From contig JAFGIA010000085.1 of the NCBI GenBank assembly GCA_016929795.1, forward strand, positions 1-21,421: 21,421 nt of DNA, in the 5' to 3' direction. The notes under the pieces are model-generated. The model was given only the letters and a program-made list of their open reading frames with translations. It had not been told where the DNA came from and ran no database searches. Numbering within the stretch: the first letter of the stretch is position 1; each line of letters begins with the position of its first letter. This document shows, one piece after another, positions 6,966-16,506 of this stretch. The position numbers and the translations under genes are program-made. The stretch comes from Anaerolineae bacterium (GTDB taxonomy: Bacteria; Chloroflexota; Anaerolineae; JAAYZQ01).

Positions 6966-8657
6966 ATGAACAAGGGGAAGCTTCAGATCGTGTGGATGTT
7001 GTGGATTGTCGGGGTGATGCTGCTCGCAGCGTGTGGGGCGACGCCTGAGCCGACGCAGCCCGCGGAACCGACGGCTGCCCCAGGCACGACCGAGATGGCG
7101 CCAGAGCCGACAGAGGCGGCTCCCGAACCGCCGGCGGCAGCGGAACCCGTGACGCTACGCATCGGCATAACCTACATCTGGGATACAGCCAACCCGGCGA
7201 TCGGGTGGTACAATTATACCATACGCTACCTGCTGTATGATACCCTCGTCGAAGAAGTGGGCGTGGCGGACTTTCGGCCGGGCCTGGCAGAGAGCTGGGA
7301 GGTATCCGAAGATGGGCTGGTGTGGACCTTCAAGATCCGCGAGGGTGTGACCTTTCACGATGGCACCCCTCTCACCGCCGAGGAGGTAGCGTGGAGCCTG
7401 AACTGGACGATCGAGAACGAGATCGAGACGATCAGTTCTTACCTGACCAACTTTGAGGAGGTCATCGCGCTCGATCCAACCACACTGCAGGTCACCCTCG
7501 CCAGCCCCGTGGGCAACATGGAGGCCCTGCTGATCTATACCTGGATCCTGCCCAGGAGCGTGTGGGAAGGAATGACCTACGACGACATCCTGGAGTTTGA
7601 AGACCTGTCGGCAGCGATCGGCACCGGGCCGTACAAGCTCGTGGAGTGGGTGGAGGGAGAGTACCTGATCCTGGAAGCGAACGAGGAGTATTGGCAGGGG
7701 CCGCCGAATATCGATCGGGTGGTGTGGCAAGAGTTTGCCACCGAAGATGCCATCGTCCAGGCGCTGCTGGCCGGCGATATCGACGTTGTGTACGAGGTGC
7801 CGCGCACGGCGATCCAGACCCTGGAAGAAGCCGAGAATGTCGAGCTGGCGGTGATGGATTCGCTCGTCGTCGACGAGCTGATCCTCAACTCGCACGAGGA
7901 CGGCACGCAGCCCGAGAGCCTGAATGATCCGGCGGTGCGCCTGGCCATCGCCCACGCCATCGACAAGCAGCAGATCATCAACGTCGCCTTCCTCGGCTAC
8001 GCCGAGGCGGCGAGCACGATCATCCCGACCTCGATGGGTGACTGGCACAACAATAGCGTGCAGGACGTGCCTTTTGACCCGGCGGAAGGTAACATCATCC
8101 TCGACGAGGCGGGCTATCTCGACCAGGATGGCGATGGCATCCGCGAGGATGCAGACGGCAATCCGCTCGAGTACCGGCTCTATGCCGAGGACGACGCGAC
8201 AGAGACGCGCATGCTCGAGATCATTTCGGACGGGCTGGCGCAGATCGGCATCTCGGCGCCGCCGACGCCGATGGACGAGGACAGCCTGATCAGCCTCTAT
8301 CCTGATTTCGACTTTGACCTGATCCTGTGGGGGTGGGGCCTCGACCCCGATCCCGACTTTGCCATGCTGATCTTTACCTGTGACCAGCGCGAGGAGGGCG
8401 GCTGGAACGACAGCGGCTACTGCGACGCCGAGTTTGAAGAGATGTACGTGCAGCAGGCGGTGACCGTCGACCAGGAGGCGCGGCGCGAGCTGATCTGGCA
8501 GATGCAGGCCAAGCTGTTCGAGGACCGGCCCTACATCATGCTGGCCTACGAGCAGTGGGTGCAGGCGTATCGCAGCGACCGGTTCACAGGGTTTGGGCTC
8601 GAAGCGGCCGATATCGTGTGGAAGGCAACCTTCCTGCCGGCGAGGCCGGTGGAGTAG
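6966..8657 (+). CDS. Peptide/amide ABC transporter substrate-binding lipoprotein (SBP family 5)
   Basis: An extracytoplasmic binding protein of the DppA/OppA type, 563 residues. The N-terminus is a lipoprotein signal ending LLAAC with the lipidated Cys at 23. A flexible Pro/Glu/Thr/Ala linker (about 25-60) precedes the mature domain. Family blocks: YDTLVE, LAESWEVSEDGLVWTFKIR, GVTFHDGTPLTAEEV, GTGPYKL, and DPAVRLAIAHAIDK. DQDGDGIRED at about 386-395 resembles a Ca-binding loop, a common feature of this family. AAGGAGG at 6954-6960 sits 5 nt before ATG 6966. The first gene of a five-gene importer set. Ligand class (peptide, amine or other) cannot be told from the sequence. Confidence 0.93.
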   Translation: MNKGKLQIVWMLWIVGVMLLAACGATPEPTQPAEPTAAPGTTEMAPEPTEAAPEPPAAAEPVTLRIGITYIWDTANPAIGWYNYTIRYLLYDTLVEEVGVADFRPGLAESWEVSEDGLVWTFKIREGVTFHDGTPLTAEEVAWSLNWTIENEIETISSYLTNFEEVIALDPTTLQVTLASPVGNMEALLIYTWILPRSVWEGMTYDDILEFEDLSAAIGTGPYKLVEWVEGEYLILEANEEYWQGPPNIDRVVWQEFATEDAIVQALLAGDIDVVYEVPRTAIQTLEEAENVELAVMDSLVVDELILNSHEDGTQPESLNDPAVRLAIAHAIDKQQIINVAFLGYAEAASTIIPTSMGDWHNNSVQDVPFDPAEGNIILDEAGYLDQDGDGIREDADGNPLEYRLYAEDDATETRMLEIISDGLAQIGISAPPTPMDEDSLISLYPDFDFDLILWGWGLDPDPDFAMLIFTCDQREEGGWNDSGYCDAEFEEMYVQQAVTVDQEARRELIWQMQAKLFEDRPYIMLAYEQWVQAYRSDRFTGFGLEAADIVWKATFLPARPVE

Positions 8658-9671
8658 ATGGAGCGCGGTAACTATGTGCTGCGCAAGGTAGGGTTCGCCG
8701 CCGCCACGTTGGTGGCGGTCATGGTGTTCAACTTTGTCCTCTTCCGGATCATGCCCGGCGATCCGGTCAAGTTGATCATCCACAGCCCGCGTATGACCCG
8801 CGAGGCGCAGGAGCGAATCCGCACGTCGTTTGGCCTCGACAAGCCGCTCTGGTTCGACACGGAGCGGCTTGCAGCCGGCGACGTACTCGGCGCGTTTGAC
8901 AGCCAGTTCACGGCGTACGTGCGCAACCTGCTGCGTGGCGACCTGGGCATCTCGTTCGCGACGCGGCAGGACGTGGTCGATCTGCTGCGCGAGCGGGTAT
9001 GGCGCACGGTGGTGCTGCTGCTCGGCGGGACGACGATCTCGATCGTGCTCGGTATGGCGCTCGGGCTGGTCGCGGCGTGGCGGCGCGGCACGAAACTTGA
9101 TACGGGCATCTTGCTCGGCGCCCTCTTTACGTGGGCACTGCCCACCTTTTTCCTCGGCATCATCCTGCTCATCATGGCGCGGGGCACGCTGCCGGTGGGC
9201 GGCATGGCGACGCCGGGGCTCAAGCCGGAGGATGGGCTGGCGTACTGGCTCGACGTGGGCAAGCACCTGATCCTGCCGACGCTGACGATGGCGATCGTGT
9301 ACACGAGTGAATACCTGCTGATCATGCGCAGCGGCGTGATGGAAGTGCTGGCCGAGGACTATATCCTGACGGCCAAGGCCAAGGGGATGAGCACGTTGCG
9401 CATCCTGCGCGACCACGCGCTCAAGAACTCGATGCTGCCCATGGTGACGATCATCGCCCTGACGTTCGGCTACACGGTGGGCGGTGCAATCCAGGTGGAG
9501 ACCGTGTTTTCGTGGCCAGGGCTGGGGCGGCTGATGTACGAGGCGGTGCAAAAGCGCGACTACCCGGTGCTGCAGGGGACCTTCTTGCTGCTGGCGGTGA
9601 GCGTGGTCGTGGCCAACCTGGTGGCGGATCTACTCTACTCGGTATTGGATCCAAGGGTGAAGGCGGAGTAG
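8658..9671 (+). CDS. ABC transporter permease, DppB type
   Basis: An integral membrane subunit of the peptide/nickel importer family, 337 residues. TM1 is at about 10-32, ending in the conserved FRIMPGDPV. A long periplasmic loop follows, then about five further membrane helices. The cytoplasmic EAA loop, which docks the ATPase, is the TAKAKGMSTLRILRDHALKN region. The C-terminal VETVFSWPGLGRLMYEAV and LLYSVLDPRVK are typical of DppB. The start codon directly follows the TAG of the lipoprotein gene with no gap, so translation is probably coupled. Confidence 0.94.
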   Translation: MERGNYVLRKVGFAAATLVAVMVFNFVLFRIMPGDPVKLIIHSPRMTREAQERIRTSFGLDKPLWFDTERLAAGDVLGAFDSQFTAYVRNLLRGDLGISFATRQDVVDLLRERVWRTVVLLLGGTTISIVLGMALGLVAAWRRGTKLDTGILLGALFTWALPTFFLGIILLIMARGTLPVGGMATPGLKPEDGLAYWLDVGKHLILPTLTMAIVYTSEYLLIMRSGVMEVLAEDYILTAKAKGMSTLRILRDHALKNSMLPMVTIIALTFGYTVGGAIQVETVFSWPGLGRLMYEAVQKRDYPVLQGTFLLLAVSVVVANLVADLLYSVLDPRVKAE

Positions 9672-9696
9672 GGAATGGGTGCTGCGATATCAAAGG

Positions 9697-9737
9697 GGGG
9701 ATTGCTTCGGTCGCTAGCGCTCCCTCGCAATGACAGG
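9697..9737. repeat. Dispersed-repeat copy inside the transporter operon
   Basis: The 80-nt gap between the two permease genes contains a hairpin-capable block. ATTGC (9701-9705) pairs with GCAAT (9727-9731) around a central palindrome CGCTAGCG (9712-9719). The ATTGCTTCGGTCGCT...CTCGCAATGACA pattern matches a repeat I recall as scattered through many bacterial genomes, including Chloroflexota; this was not searched here. All other junctions in the importer set are tight (43 nt or less), so the element looks inserted. Confidence 0.6.
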
Positions 9738-9751
9738 GCGGCAAAGGTGCG

Positions 9752-10657
9752 ATGCGGGCGCTGAAACAGTTCTTTTCGAATCCAATGGGGGCTGTGGGCG
9801 CGGCGATGCTATTGGTCGTCGTGCTGGTGGCGCTATTTGCGCCCTGGCTGGCGCCGTACGATCCAGATGTGCGCGTCGACGTGACGCCCGACGACATCCT
9901 GGCGCCGCCAGGGCCAGGCCACCTGCTCGGGCGCGACGACGCCGGCAAGGATGTGCTGAGCCAGCTCCTCTATGGCGATCGCGTCTCACTCCTCGTCGGC
10001 TTTACGGCGTCGTTCATGTCGATGTTCATCGGCACCACCGTCGGGCTGGTCGCCGGCTATTTCGGCGGGCGCGTCGGCAACGCGCTGATGCGCTTTGTAG
10101 ACTTTCTCATGGTCATTCCCGATCTGCCGCTCATGCTGGTGATTATTGCCGTGATGGGCCGCGGGCTGACCAACATCATCGTGGTCATTGGCCTGCTGGG
10201 GTGGACCTACACGGCACGGCTGGTGCGATCGCAGGTGCTGTCGGTGAAGGAGCGGCAGTTCGTGCTGCGCGCCCGCGCGGTCGGCGCCAGCAGCGGGCGG
10301 ATCATCGTGCGGCACATCCTGCCCCAGGTGCTGCCGCTGATCATCGCCCAGGCGGTGCTCGACATCTCGGTAGCGATCCTGGCCGAGTCGTCGCTCGCGT
10401 TCCTGGGCCTGGGCGATCCAACACTGATCAGTTGGGGCTCGATGCTCAATTTCGCCTTTGAGCGCGCCGTCAGCCGTGAGGCGTGGTGGTTCCTGCTGCC
10501 GCCAGGATTTGCCATCGTGTGGGTCAGCCTGTCGCTGATCTTGATCGGCAACACGCTGGATCAGATCGTCAACCCGCGCCTGCGCACCCACCACCTGTTC
10601 GATGCGCGGCGGATGGTGATGGTGACGCCAGCGCATCTCCAGGAAATTAGAGATTAG
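9752..10657 (+). CDS. ABC transporter permease, DppC type
   Basis: The second membrane subunit of the importer, 301 residues. The N-terminal FFSNPMGAVGAAMLLVVVL helix leads into APWLAPYDP. The family block LLGRDDAGKDVLSQLLYG is followed by several membrane helices. The EAA loop is RARAVGASSGRIIVRHILP. The C-terminal SSLAFLGLGDPTLISWGSML and LDQIVNPRLR are DppC hallmarks. AAAGGTG just before ATG 9752 is a usable ribosome site. It follows DppB across an 80-nt gap that contains a repeat element, and precedes the ATPase gene by 2 nt. Confidence 0.94.
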   Translation: MRALKQFFSNPMGAVGAAMLLVVVLVALFAPWLAPYDPDVRVDVTPDDILAPPGPGHLLGRDDAGKDVLSQLLYGDRVSLLVGFTASFMSMFIGTTVGLVAGYFGGRVGNALMRFVDFLMVIPDLPLMLVIIAVMGRGLTNIIVVIGLLGWTYTARLVRSQVLSVKERQFVLRARAVGASSGRIIVRHILPQVLPLIIAQAVLDISVAILAESSLAFLGLGDPTLISWGSMLNFAFERAVSREAWWFLLPPGFAIVWVSLSLILIGNTLDQIVNPRLRTHHLFDARRMVMVTPAHLQEIRD

Positions 10658-10659
10658 AG

Positions 10660-11660
10660 ATGGCGCTACTTGAGGTGAGGGATCTGGCGGTCGACTATCT
10701 GGCCGATGGCGGGCAGGCACTGCGCGCAGTGGATGGGGTGGGCTTTGCCCTGGAAGAGGGACGGTCGCTGGGGTTGGTGGGGGAGAGCGGCTGCGGCAAG
10801 ACGACGGTGATGATGGCGCTGCTGCGGCTGCTGCCCGAAGAGGGGCGGATCGTGCGCGGGCAGGTGATGCTGGGCGGGCGCGACGTGCTGCAGCTCAGCG
10901 AGGCGCAGATGCGCCACGTGCGCTGGTGCGAGATGTCGATGGTGTTCCAGGGGGCGATGAACGCGCTTAACCCGGTGCGCACCGTCGAGAGCCAGATCGT
11001 CGAGGCGCTGTGCCTGCACGGCACGGTCGACTCGGCGCGCGCGGGGCGCAGGCGGGCGGGCGAGCTGCTGGAGCTGGTCGGCATCCCGGCGCGCCGCGGC
11101 AGCCAGTACCCGCACCACTACAGCGGCGGCATGCGCCAGCGGGCCGTGATTGCCATGGCGCTCGCATGTAACCCCCGGGTTCTGATCGCCGACGAGCCGA
11201 CGACGGCACTCGACGTCATGATCCAGGCGCAGATCCTGGAGCTGCTGGAGCGTCTCCAGTCGGAGCTGAACCTGGCGCTGATCCTGGTGACACACGACCT
11301 GGGGGTGGTGGCAGAGGTGTGCGACGACGTGCTGGTGATGTATGGTGGCGTGATCGCGGAATATGCGAGTGGCGACGCAATCTTTAACGACGCCAGACAC
11401 CCCTACACGCAGCGGCTGCTGGAGGCATTTCCTGACGTCGACAGGCGAACAGCAGGCGCAACGATGGGCGTGGGCGAGGCACACAGCGTGGGCCTCGCGT
11501 CGATCCCGGGCAATCCGCCGCGCCTGGACGACCTGCCGCCGGGCTGCCGCTTTGAGCCGCGCTGCCACCAGCGGATCGACGGGTGCACGGTGGCGCCGCC
11601 ACGCCTCGTGACGGTGGCTCCAGGCCACCACGCGGCGTGCTATCTGCTGGAGGAGGCGCC

Positions 11661-11664
<4 letters not shown>
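10660..11664 (+). CDS. ABC transporter ATPase, DppD type
   Basis: The first of two nucleotide-binding subunits, 334 residues. Walker A is GESGCGKTT (41-49), the Q-loop is [11 protein letters not shown], the signature is YSGGMRQRA, Walker B is [12 protein letters not shown], and the H-loop is [11 protein letters not shown]. The C-terminal oligopeptide-transporter extension carries a Cys cluster (CRFEPRC followed by two more Cys), which in relatives can bind an Fe-S cluster. ATG 10660 follows the permease stop by 2 nt. The 3' end overlaps the next ATPase by 4 bp (ATGA), indicating coupled translation. Confidence 0.95.
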
Positions 11665-12740
<1,076 letters not shown>

Positions 12741-12774
12741 TGGACGATTTGAGTTTTTGATGGAAGGAGATCTG

Positions 12775-14652
12775 ATGCACAGTGATGAGTTGCTCGACGC
12801 ATTGTTGACCCTGCCCACGCTGGAGGAAGATGCGAAAATCTCGCCCGACGGCCGCTGGGCGGCGTGGACGTGGTGGCGGGCGGCGCCGACGGCGGATGTG
12901 TGGGCGGCGCCCACGGACGCGTCCACCCCGCCGCTGCGCCTGACCGAGACCGATCAAAATACGTGCCTGGTGTCGTGGACGCCCGACAGCCGGGCGGTGA
13001 TCGTCGGGCACGATACAGACGGCGACGAGCGGGTCCAGCTCTTTCGCGTCGACCTCGACCGCCCTGGCGCTCTGCAGCCGCTCACCGAGCCGGCGCCCGA
13101 GTTTTTTCTGCGCGGCGGGCAGCTTCACCCGAATGGACGGTGGCTGGTGTACGCCGCCAACTGGGACGAGGCGGCGGGGAAAGAGATCGATCCGACGTGG
13201 GTGTACCGCCACGACCTGGAAACGGGGGAGCGGGTGCCCCTGGCCAGGCCGGACCGGCCGGCCTATTATGAACCTGAGATGAACGACCCCGGCACGCACG
13301 TCCTCTACCGCCGCGCGGCAGAGAACCCGGCGGGGCGGCAGGTGTGGCTGGTGGACATAGATGGGCGCGAGGAGCGGATGATTGTCGATGCGGGCGACGA
13401 CAAGAAGGCGTCGGCTACGTGGTTCCCCGATGGGCGCCGGGCATTGGTGCTGGCAGAGGCCGAGACGCATGTCCGGGTCGGGGTGTGGGACCTGGACAGC
13501 GGCCTCCGAGGCCCCTCAGGCGTGCGCTGGCTGGTGGACGACCCGGGGCGCAACATTGAGCGCGGATTCGTGCCGCACGGCAGTGACAGGGCGATGCTGA
13601 TCGAGTCAAAGGGCGCCAGGGCGCGGGCGTCGTGGCTCGACCCGGAGACGGGCGAGGAGACGCCCCTGCCCGCGATCGCCGGCAACCTGGTGCCGCTGGC
13701 ACCGGTGGACGGTGGCCAATGGATCGGGGAATATTCCAACTCGGTGCAGCCGTCCGACCTGGTGCGTTTTGATCCCGGCACTCTGCGGCCCGAGACCTTC
13801 ACAAGCGTGACGCGCATCTGGGAGCGGACCCTGCTCGCGCCGGCAGATCTGACGCCGGCCGAGGATTTCCGGTGGAGGGCGGCCGATGGGCTCGAGATCC
13901 AGGGCTGGCTTTACCGGGCCAGGGGAGAGCCGAGGGGGACGATCGTCAAAGTGCATGGCGGCCCGACGTGGCACAGCTCGGACTGGGTGGATGCGCCCAT
14001 CCCCTACTGGACGTCGCTGGGCTTTTACGTGCTGACCCCCAACTATCGCGGCAGCACCGGCTTTAGCCGGGCGTACAGGGAAGCGATCAAGGACAGGGGG
14101 TGGGGCGGCGACGAGCAGGAGGATATTCGCGCCGGAATCGAGGCGCTGATCGACGCCGGCATTGCCGAGCGAGGCAAGGTAGGCATCACCGGCACGTCGT
14201 ATGGCGGCTATTCTTCCTGGTGGGCGATTACTCATTTCCCCATAGACGTCGTCGCGGCTGCGGCGCCGATCTGCGGCATGACCGACCTGGTGGTCGATTA
14301 CGAGACGACGCGCCCCGACCTGCGGCCGTTGAGCGAGGAGATGATGGGGGGCTCACCGGCCGAGGTGCCAGCGCGGTACAGGGAGCGGTCGCCGCTCTAC
14401 GCCGTGGAGAATATCAAAGGGCGGCTGCTGATCGTGCAGGGCCTGCAGGACCCGAACGTCACGCCGGAGAACGTGAAGGTGGTGCGGCAGGCGTTGGAGG
14501 AGGCGGGGGTCGCGTACGAGTTGCTGACGTTCCAAGACGAGGGGCATGGCATTGGCCGGCCGGAGAACCAGCGGGTGCTCTACCGGCGCATTGCCGAGTT
14601 CTTGGGGGAGGCATTTGCTCCGGGCCTGGCTTCCGGTCGTGTTACGGCGTGA
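12775..14652 (+). CDS. S9-family serine peptidase (prolyl oligopeptidase / acylaminoacyl peptidase type)
   Basis: A 625-residue cytoplasmic peptidase with a WD40-like/beta-propeller N-terminal half (about 1-350) and an alpha/beta-hydrolase C-terminal half. The catalytic triad reads Ser475 in GTSYGGYS, Asp559 in QGLQDPNVTPEN and His591 in DEGHG. The oxyanion region is KVHGGPTWH. ATG 12775 is chosen because AAGGAG at 12764-12769 lies 5 nt before it; in-frame TTG 12757 and ATG 12760 are upstream of that site. No signal peptide is seen. It is the last gene of the + strand run and follows the importer, so a role in degrading imported oligopeptides or N-acylated amino acid compounds is likely. The 3' end overlaps the convergent serine hydrolase by 11 bp. 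Confidence 0.93.
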   Translation: MHSDELLDALLTLPTLEEDAKISPDGRWAAWTWWRAAPTADVWAAPTDASTPPLRLTETDQNTCLVSWTPDSRAVIVGHDTDGDERVQLFRVDLDRPGALQPLTEPAPEFFLRGGQLHPNGRWLVYAANWDEAAGKEIDPTWVYRHDLETGERVPLARPDRPAYYEPEMNDPGTHVLYRRAAENPAGRQVWLVDIDGREERMIVDAGDDKKASATWFPDGRRALVLAEAETHVRVGVWDLDSGLRGPSGVRWLVDDPGRNIERGFVPHGSDRAMLIESKGARARASWLDPETGEETPLPAIAGNLVPLAPVDGGQWIGEYSNSVQPSDLVRFDPGTLRPETFTSVTRIWERTLLAPADLTPAEDFRWRAADGLEIQGWLYRARGEPRGTIVKVHGGPTWHSSDWVDAPIPYWTSLGFYVLTPNYRGSTGFSRAYREAIKDRGWGGDEQEDIRAGIEALIDAGIAERGKVGITGTSYGGYSSWWAITHFPIDVVAAAAPICGMTDLVVDYETTRPDLRPLSEEMMGGSPAEVPARYRERSPLYAVENIKGRLLIVQGLQDPNVTPENVKVVRQALEEAGVAYELLTFQDEGHGIGRPENQRVLYRRIAEFLGEAFAPGLASGRVTA

Positions 14653-16267
14653 ACGTTCGGTAATAGGCGCAGCCTGACAGGATCGCACGGACGGCGCGCC
14701 CGTCGACGATCGTGTCGAAGCAGAGGCGCTCGGGCGAGTGCTCGTCGGCGCCGACGCGGAAACAGCCGTCTGCGAGGGGCACGAGCGGCTCTTCGTGGCC
14801 CGATGGCCACACGTAGAGGAGCTTGCCGCGGCGTTGCACGACGCGCAAGTTGTTGAGCCACGGGTTGTGGCAGCGGTAGTGGCCGGTGTAGGCTAGCCAG
14901 TCGGGCGAGGGCCCGGCGATCCCCGGCAGAGATGCTCCATTCCGCACGTAAAAGTGTGCGCCATGGCCCGCACCGATTACGCGGCTCTCTGCCCGCTCCA
15001 CATGTAGCAAAAAGAGGGCGAAATCGGGATGGGGCACATAGAAGCGGTCTGCGCCGCGCTGCACGAGGGGAAGGCGGATGCCGCGGTAGGCCATGATCAA
15101 CCGGTCCCCTAACGCCACCAGGTCGAACGCGCGCTCCTCGCAGCGATAGGTCCCGGTGTATCCGGTGGCGTCGTCGACATGGGTGGAGTCTGGCGGCGGC
15201 GGCAGCGGGGGCAGGTCATCGCCGCGCGCTGCACTCCGGAGTAGGCGCAGCGCGGTACGTGCGATGGCTTCGGGCTCACCCGGCCCGTTGCACAGCACAA
15301 CCACGCCGAGCCCGGCGTCGAGGTCAGCGCGCATGGCCGAGTAGTAGCCGACCATGCCCCCGCTGTGGCTCAATACCTCGTGCCCCTCTTCTTCGGAGCT
15401 TTGCAGCCCATAGCCATAGAAGGCGCCGCGCTCTTGCTCGTCTTGGGGCAGCGCGATGGCCCGCCCTGCCAGCAGGCGAAAGCTTTCCTGGGACAGGAGG
15501 CGGCCGTGTGGCCCGGCGCCGCGGTGCAGCAGTAAGCGGAGGTAGGCCGCCATGTCGCTCGCCGTCGACGCAATGCTGCCGTCGGCCGTGCCCGTCTCGA
15601 ACCAGGGCGCAGGGGCGAGCAGCCCGCCGGGAGGCGCCGGGCGGTCGTCACACACCGGCTCGTAGCCTATTGCCAGGCGCGGGCGCACGGCATGGGTGAT
15701 GACTGGCACGGTGTCGGCCATGCCCAGGGGGGCGAGGACCCGCGCTTGTATGACTGTGGCATAGTCCTGTCCAGCGACCGCTTCGAGTACCAGGCCGAGC
15801 ACTTTGTAGCTCACGTTCGAGTAGTGAAAGTGAGTGCCGGGCGGCGTCGTGGCCTCGGTGTCTCGCAGCGCCCAGGACTCGTAACACGCCTCGGTGGTGA
15901 AATCAGTGCCGTTGATGATGCCCGCCGTGTGGCACAGCAGGTGGTGCACGGTGATCGGCGCGTAGCGTGACCGCGTGTGGAACCAGGGCAGGTAGTGCGT
16001 GACCGGGGCATGGAGGTCGAGCTTGCCCTCTTCGCGCCACTGGAGGAGGGCCATGGCGGTGAACGATTTGCTGATGGAGCCGATCTCGAACAGCGTGCCG
16101 GCGTGGGCAGGAACGCGCGCCGCCAGATCTGAGAACCCGTGGACGGCAACCAGGCGCGCGCCCTCCCTGTCGGTCACCGCCAGGACCATCGCCGGGGTGC
16201 CGGCTATCTCCATTTGCTGTCGGGCAAACAAGTCGATCGGCTCGAAGGCTTTTTCGATCTCGCGCAT
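14642..16267 (-). CDS. Serine hydrolase, class C beta-lactamase / D-aminopeptidase (S12) family
   Basis: A 541-residue protein with a penicillin-binding-like catalytic domain (about 1-345). The nucleophile motif is SISK (S64-K67), the second is YSN (Y149-N151), and the third is HSGG (about 300), the His variant common in esterases and D-aminopeptidases. There is no clear signal peptide, so a true secreted beta-lactamase is unlikely. After residue 360 two beta-rich C-terminal modules follow, beginning YTGTYRC (about 369) and YTGHYRC (about 459), probably a tandem duplication. ATG 16267 has AGAGGG about 6 nt upstream and its own strong promoter. It converges on the S9 peptidase. The family is secure; possible substrates include D-amino acid amides, peptides and esters. 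Confidence 0.9.
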   Translation of the reverse strand: MREIEKAFEPIDLFARQQMEIAGTPAMVLAVTDREGARLVAVHGFSDLAARVPAHAGTLFEIGSISKSFTAMALLQWREEGKLDLHAPVTHYLPWFHTRSRYAPITVHHLLCHTAGIINGTDFTTEACYESWALRDTEATTPPGTHFHYSNVSYKVLGLVLEAVAGQDYATVIQARVLAPLGMADTVPVITHAVRPRLAIGYEPVCDDRPAPPGGLLAPAPWFETGTADGSIASTASDMAAYLRLLLHRGAGPHGRLLSQESFRLLAGRAIALPQDEQERGAFYGYGLQSSEEEGHEVLSHSGGMVGYYSAMRADLDAGLGVVVLCNGPGEPEAIARTALRLLRSAARGDDLPPLPPPPDSTHVDDATGYTGTYRCEERAFDLVALGDRLIMAYRGIRLPLVQRGADRFYVPHPDFALFLLHVERAESRVIGAGHGAHFYVRNGASLPGIAGPSPDWLAYTGHYRCHNPWLNNLRVVQRRGKLLYVWPSGHEEPLVPLADGCFRVGADEHSPERLCFDTIVDGRAVRAILSGCAYYRTFTP

Positions 16268-16296
16268 TGCGATCCCTCTACACCTGGTGTGAACTC

Positions 16297-16325
16297 ATTG
16301 TACGCCAGCAAGGCTGATGCGTCAA
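16297..16325 (-). promoter_or_regulatory. Promoter of the serine hydrolase
   Basis: On the - strand, -35 TTGACG (16320-16325) and -10 TACAAT (16297-16302) are separated by exactly 17 nt; each matches consensus at 5 of 6 positions. Predicted start near 16290, a leader of about 23 nt. Confidence 0.75.
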
Positions 16326-16331
16326 GAAAGT

Positions 16332-16368
16332 GGGCGGTTGGAAGGTTGGGCCAATCTTCCAACCGCCC
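16332..16368. repeat. 37-bp near-perfect palindrome between divergent promoters
   Basis: The left arm GGGCGGTTGGAAGGTTGG (16332-16349) and the right arm CCAATCTTCCAACCGCCC (16351-16368) are complementary at 17 of 18 positions around a single central G. It starts 6 bp beyond the -35 of the serine hydrolase promoter and ends 26 bp before the -35 of the CBS gene promoter. It could be a shared operator, a cruciform, or a dispersed REP-like element. Confidence 0.7.
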
Positions 16369-16394
16369 GGCCGTGAATCATTGCGGGGTTGGGT

Positions 16395-16423
16395 TTGACA
16401 GAGAGGCGCTGGAACGCTATACT
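16395..16423 (+). promoter_or_regulatory. Promoter of the CBS-methyltransferase pair
   Basis: A perfect -35 TTGACA (16395-16400), a 17-nt spacer and -10 TATACT (16418-16423, 5 of 6). Predicted start near 16430, leaving a leader of about 77 nt to ATG 16507. Confidence 0.8.
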
Positions 16424-16506
16424 GGGGCGTAATGATCGGGGCTGGATCGGAACACGAATTTGTGCCATCCTTTCCACCCGGCATCAATCTTTGGAGGGAA
16501 TTGGGT

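Noticed and set aside
7155..9551. A 798-codon open frame on the - strand across the lipoprotein and permease genes
   Set aside because: Its translation is His/Arg/Gln-rich with no recognisable domain and lies antisense to two clearly identified transporter genes; high GC keeps such antisense frames open.
14642..16267. The serine hydrolase as an antibiotic-resistance beta-lactamase
   Set aside because: The third motif is HSGG rather than KTG, no signal peptide is visible, and there is a long C-terminal extension; the esterase/D-aminopeptidase branch is more likely.
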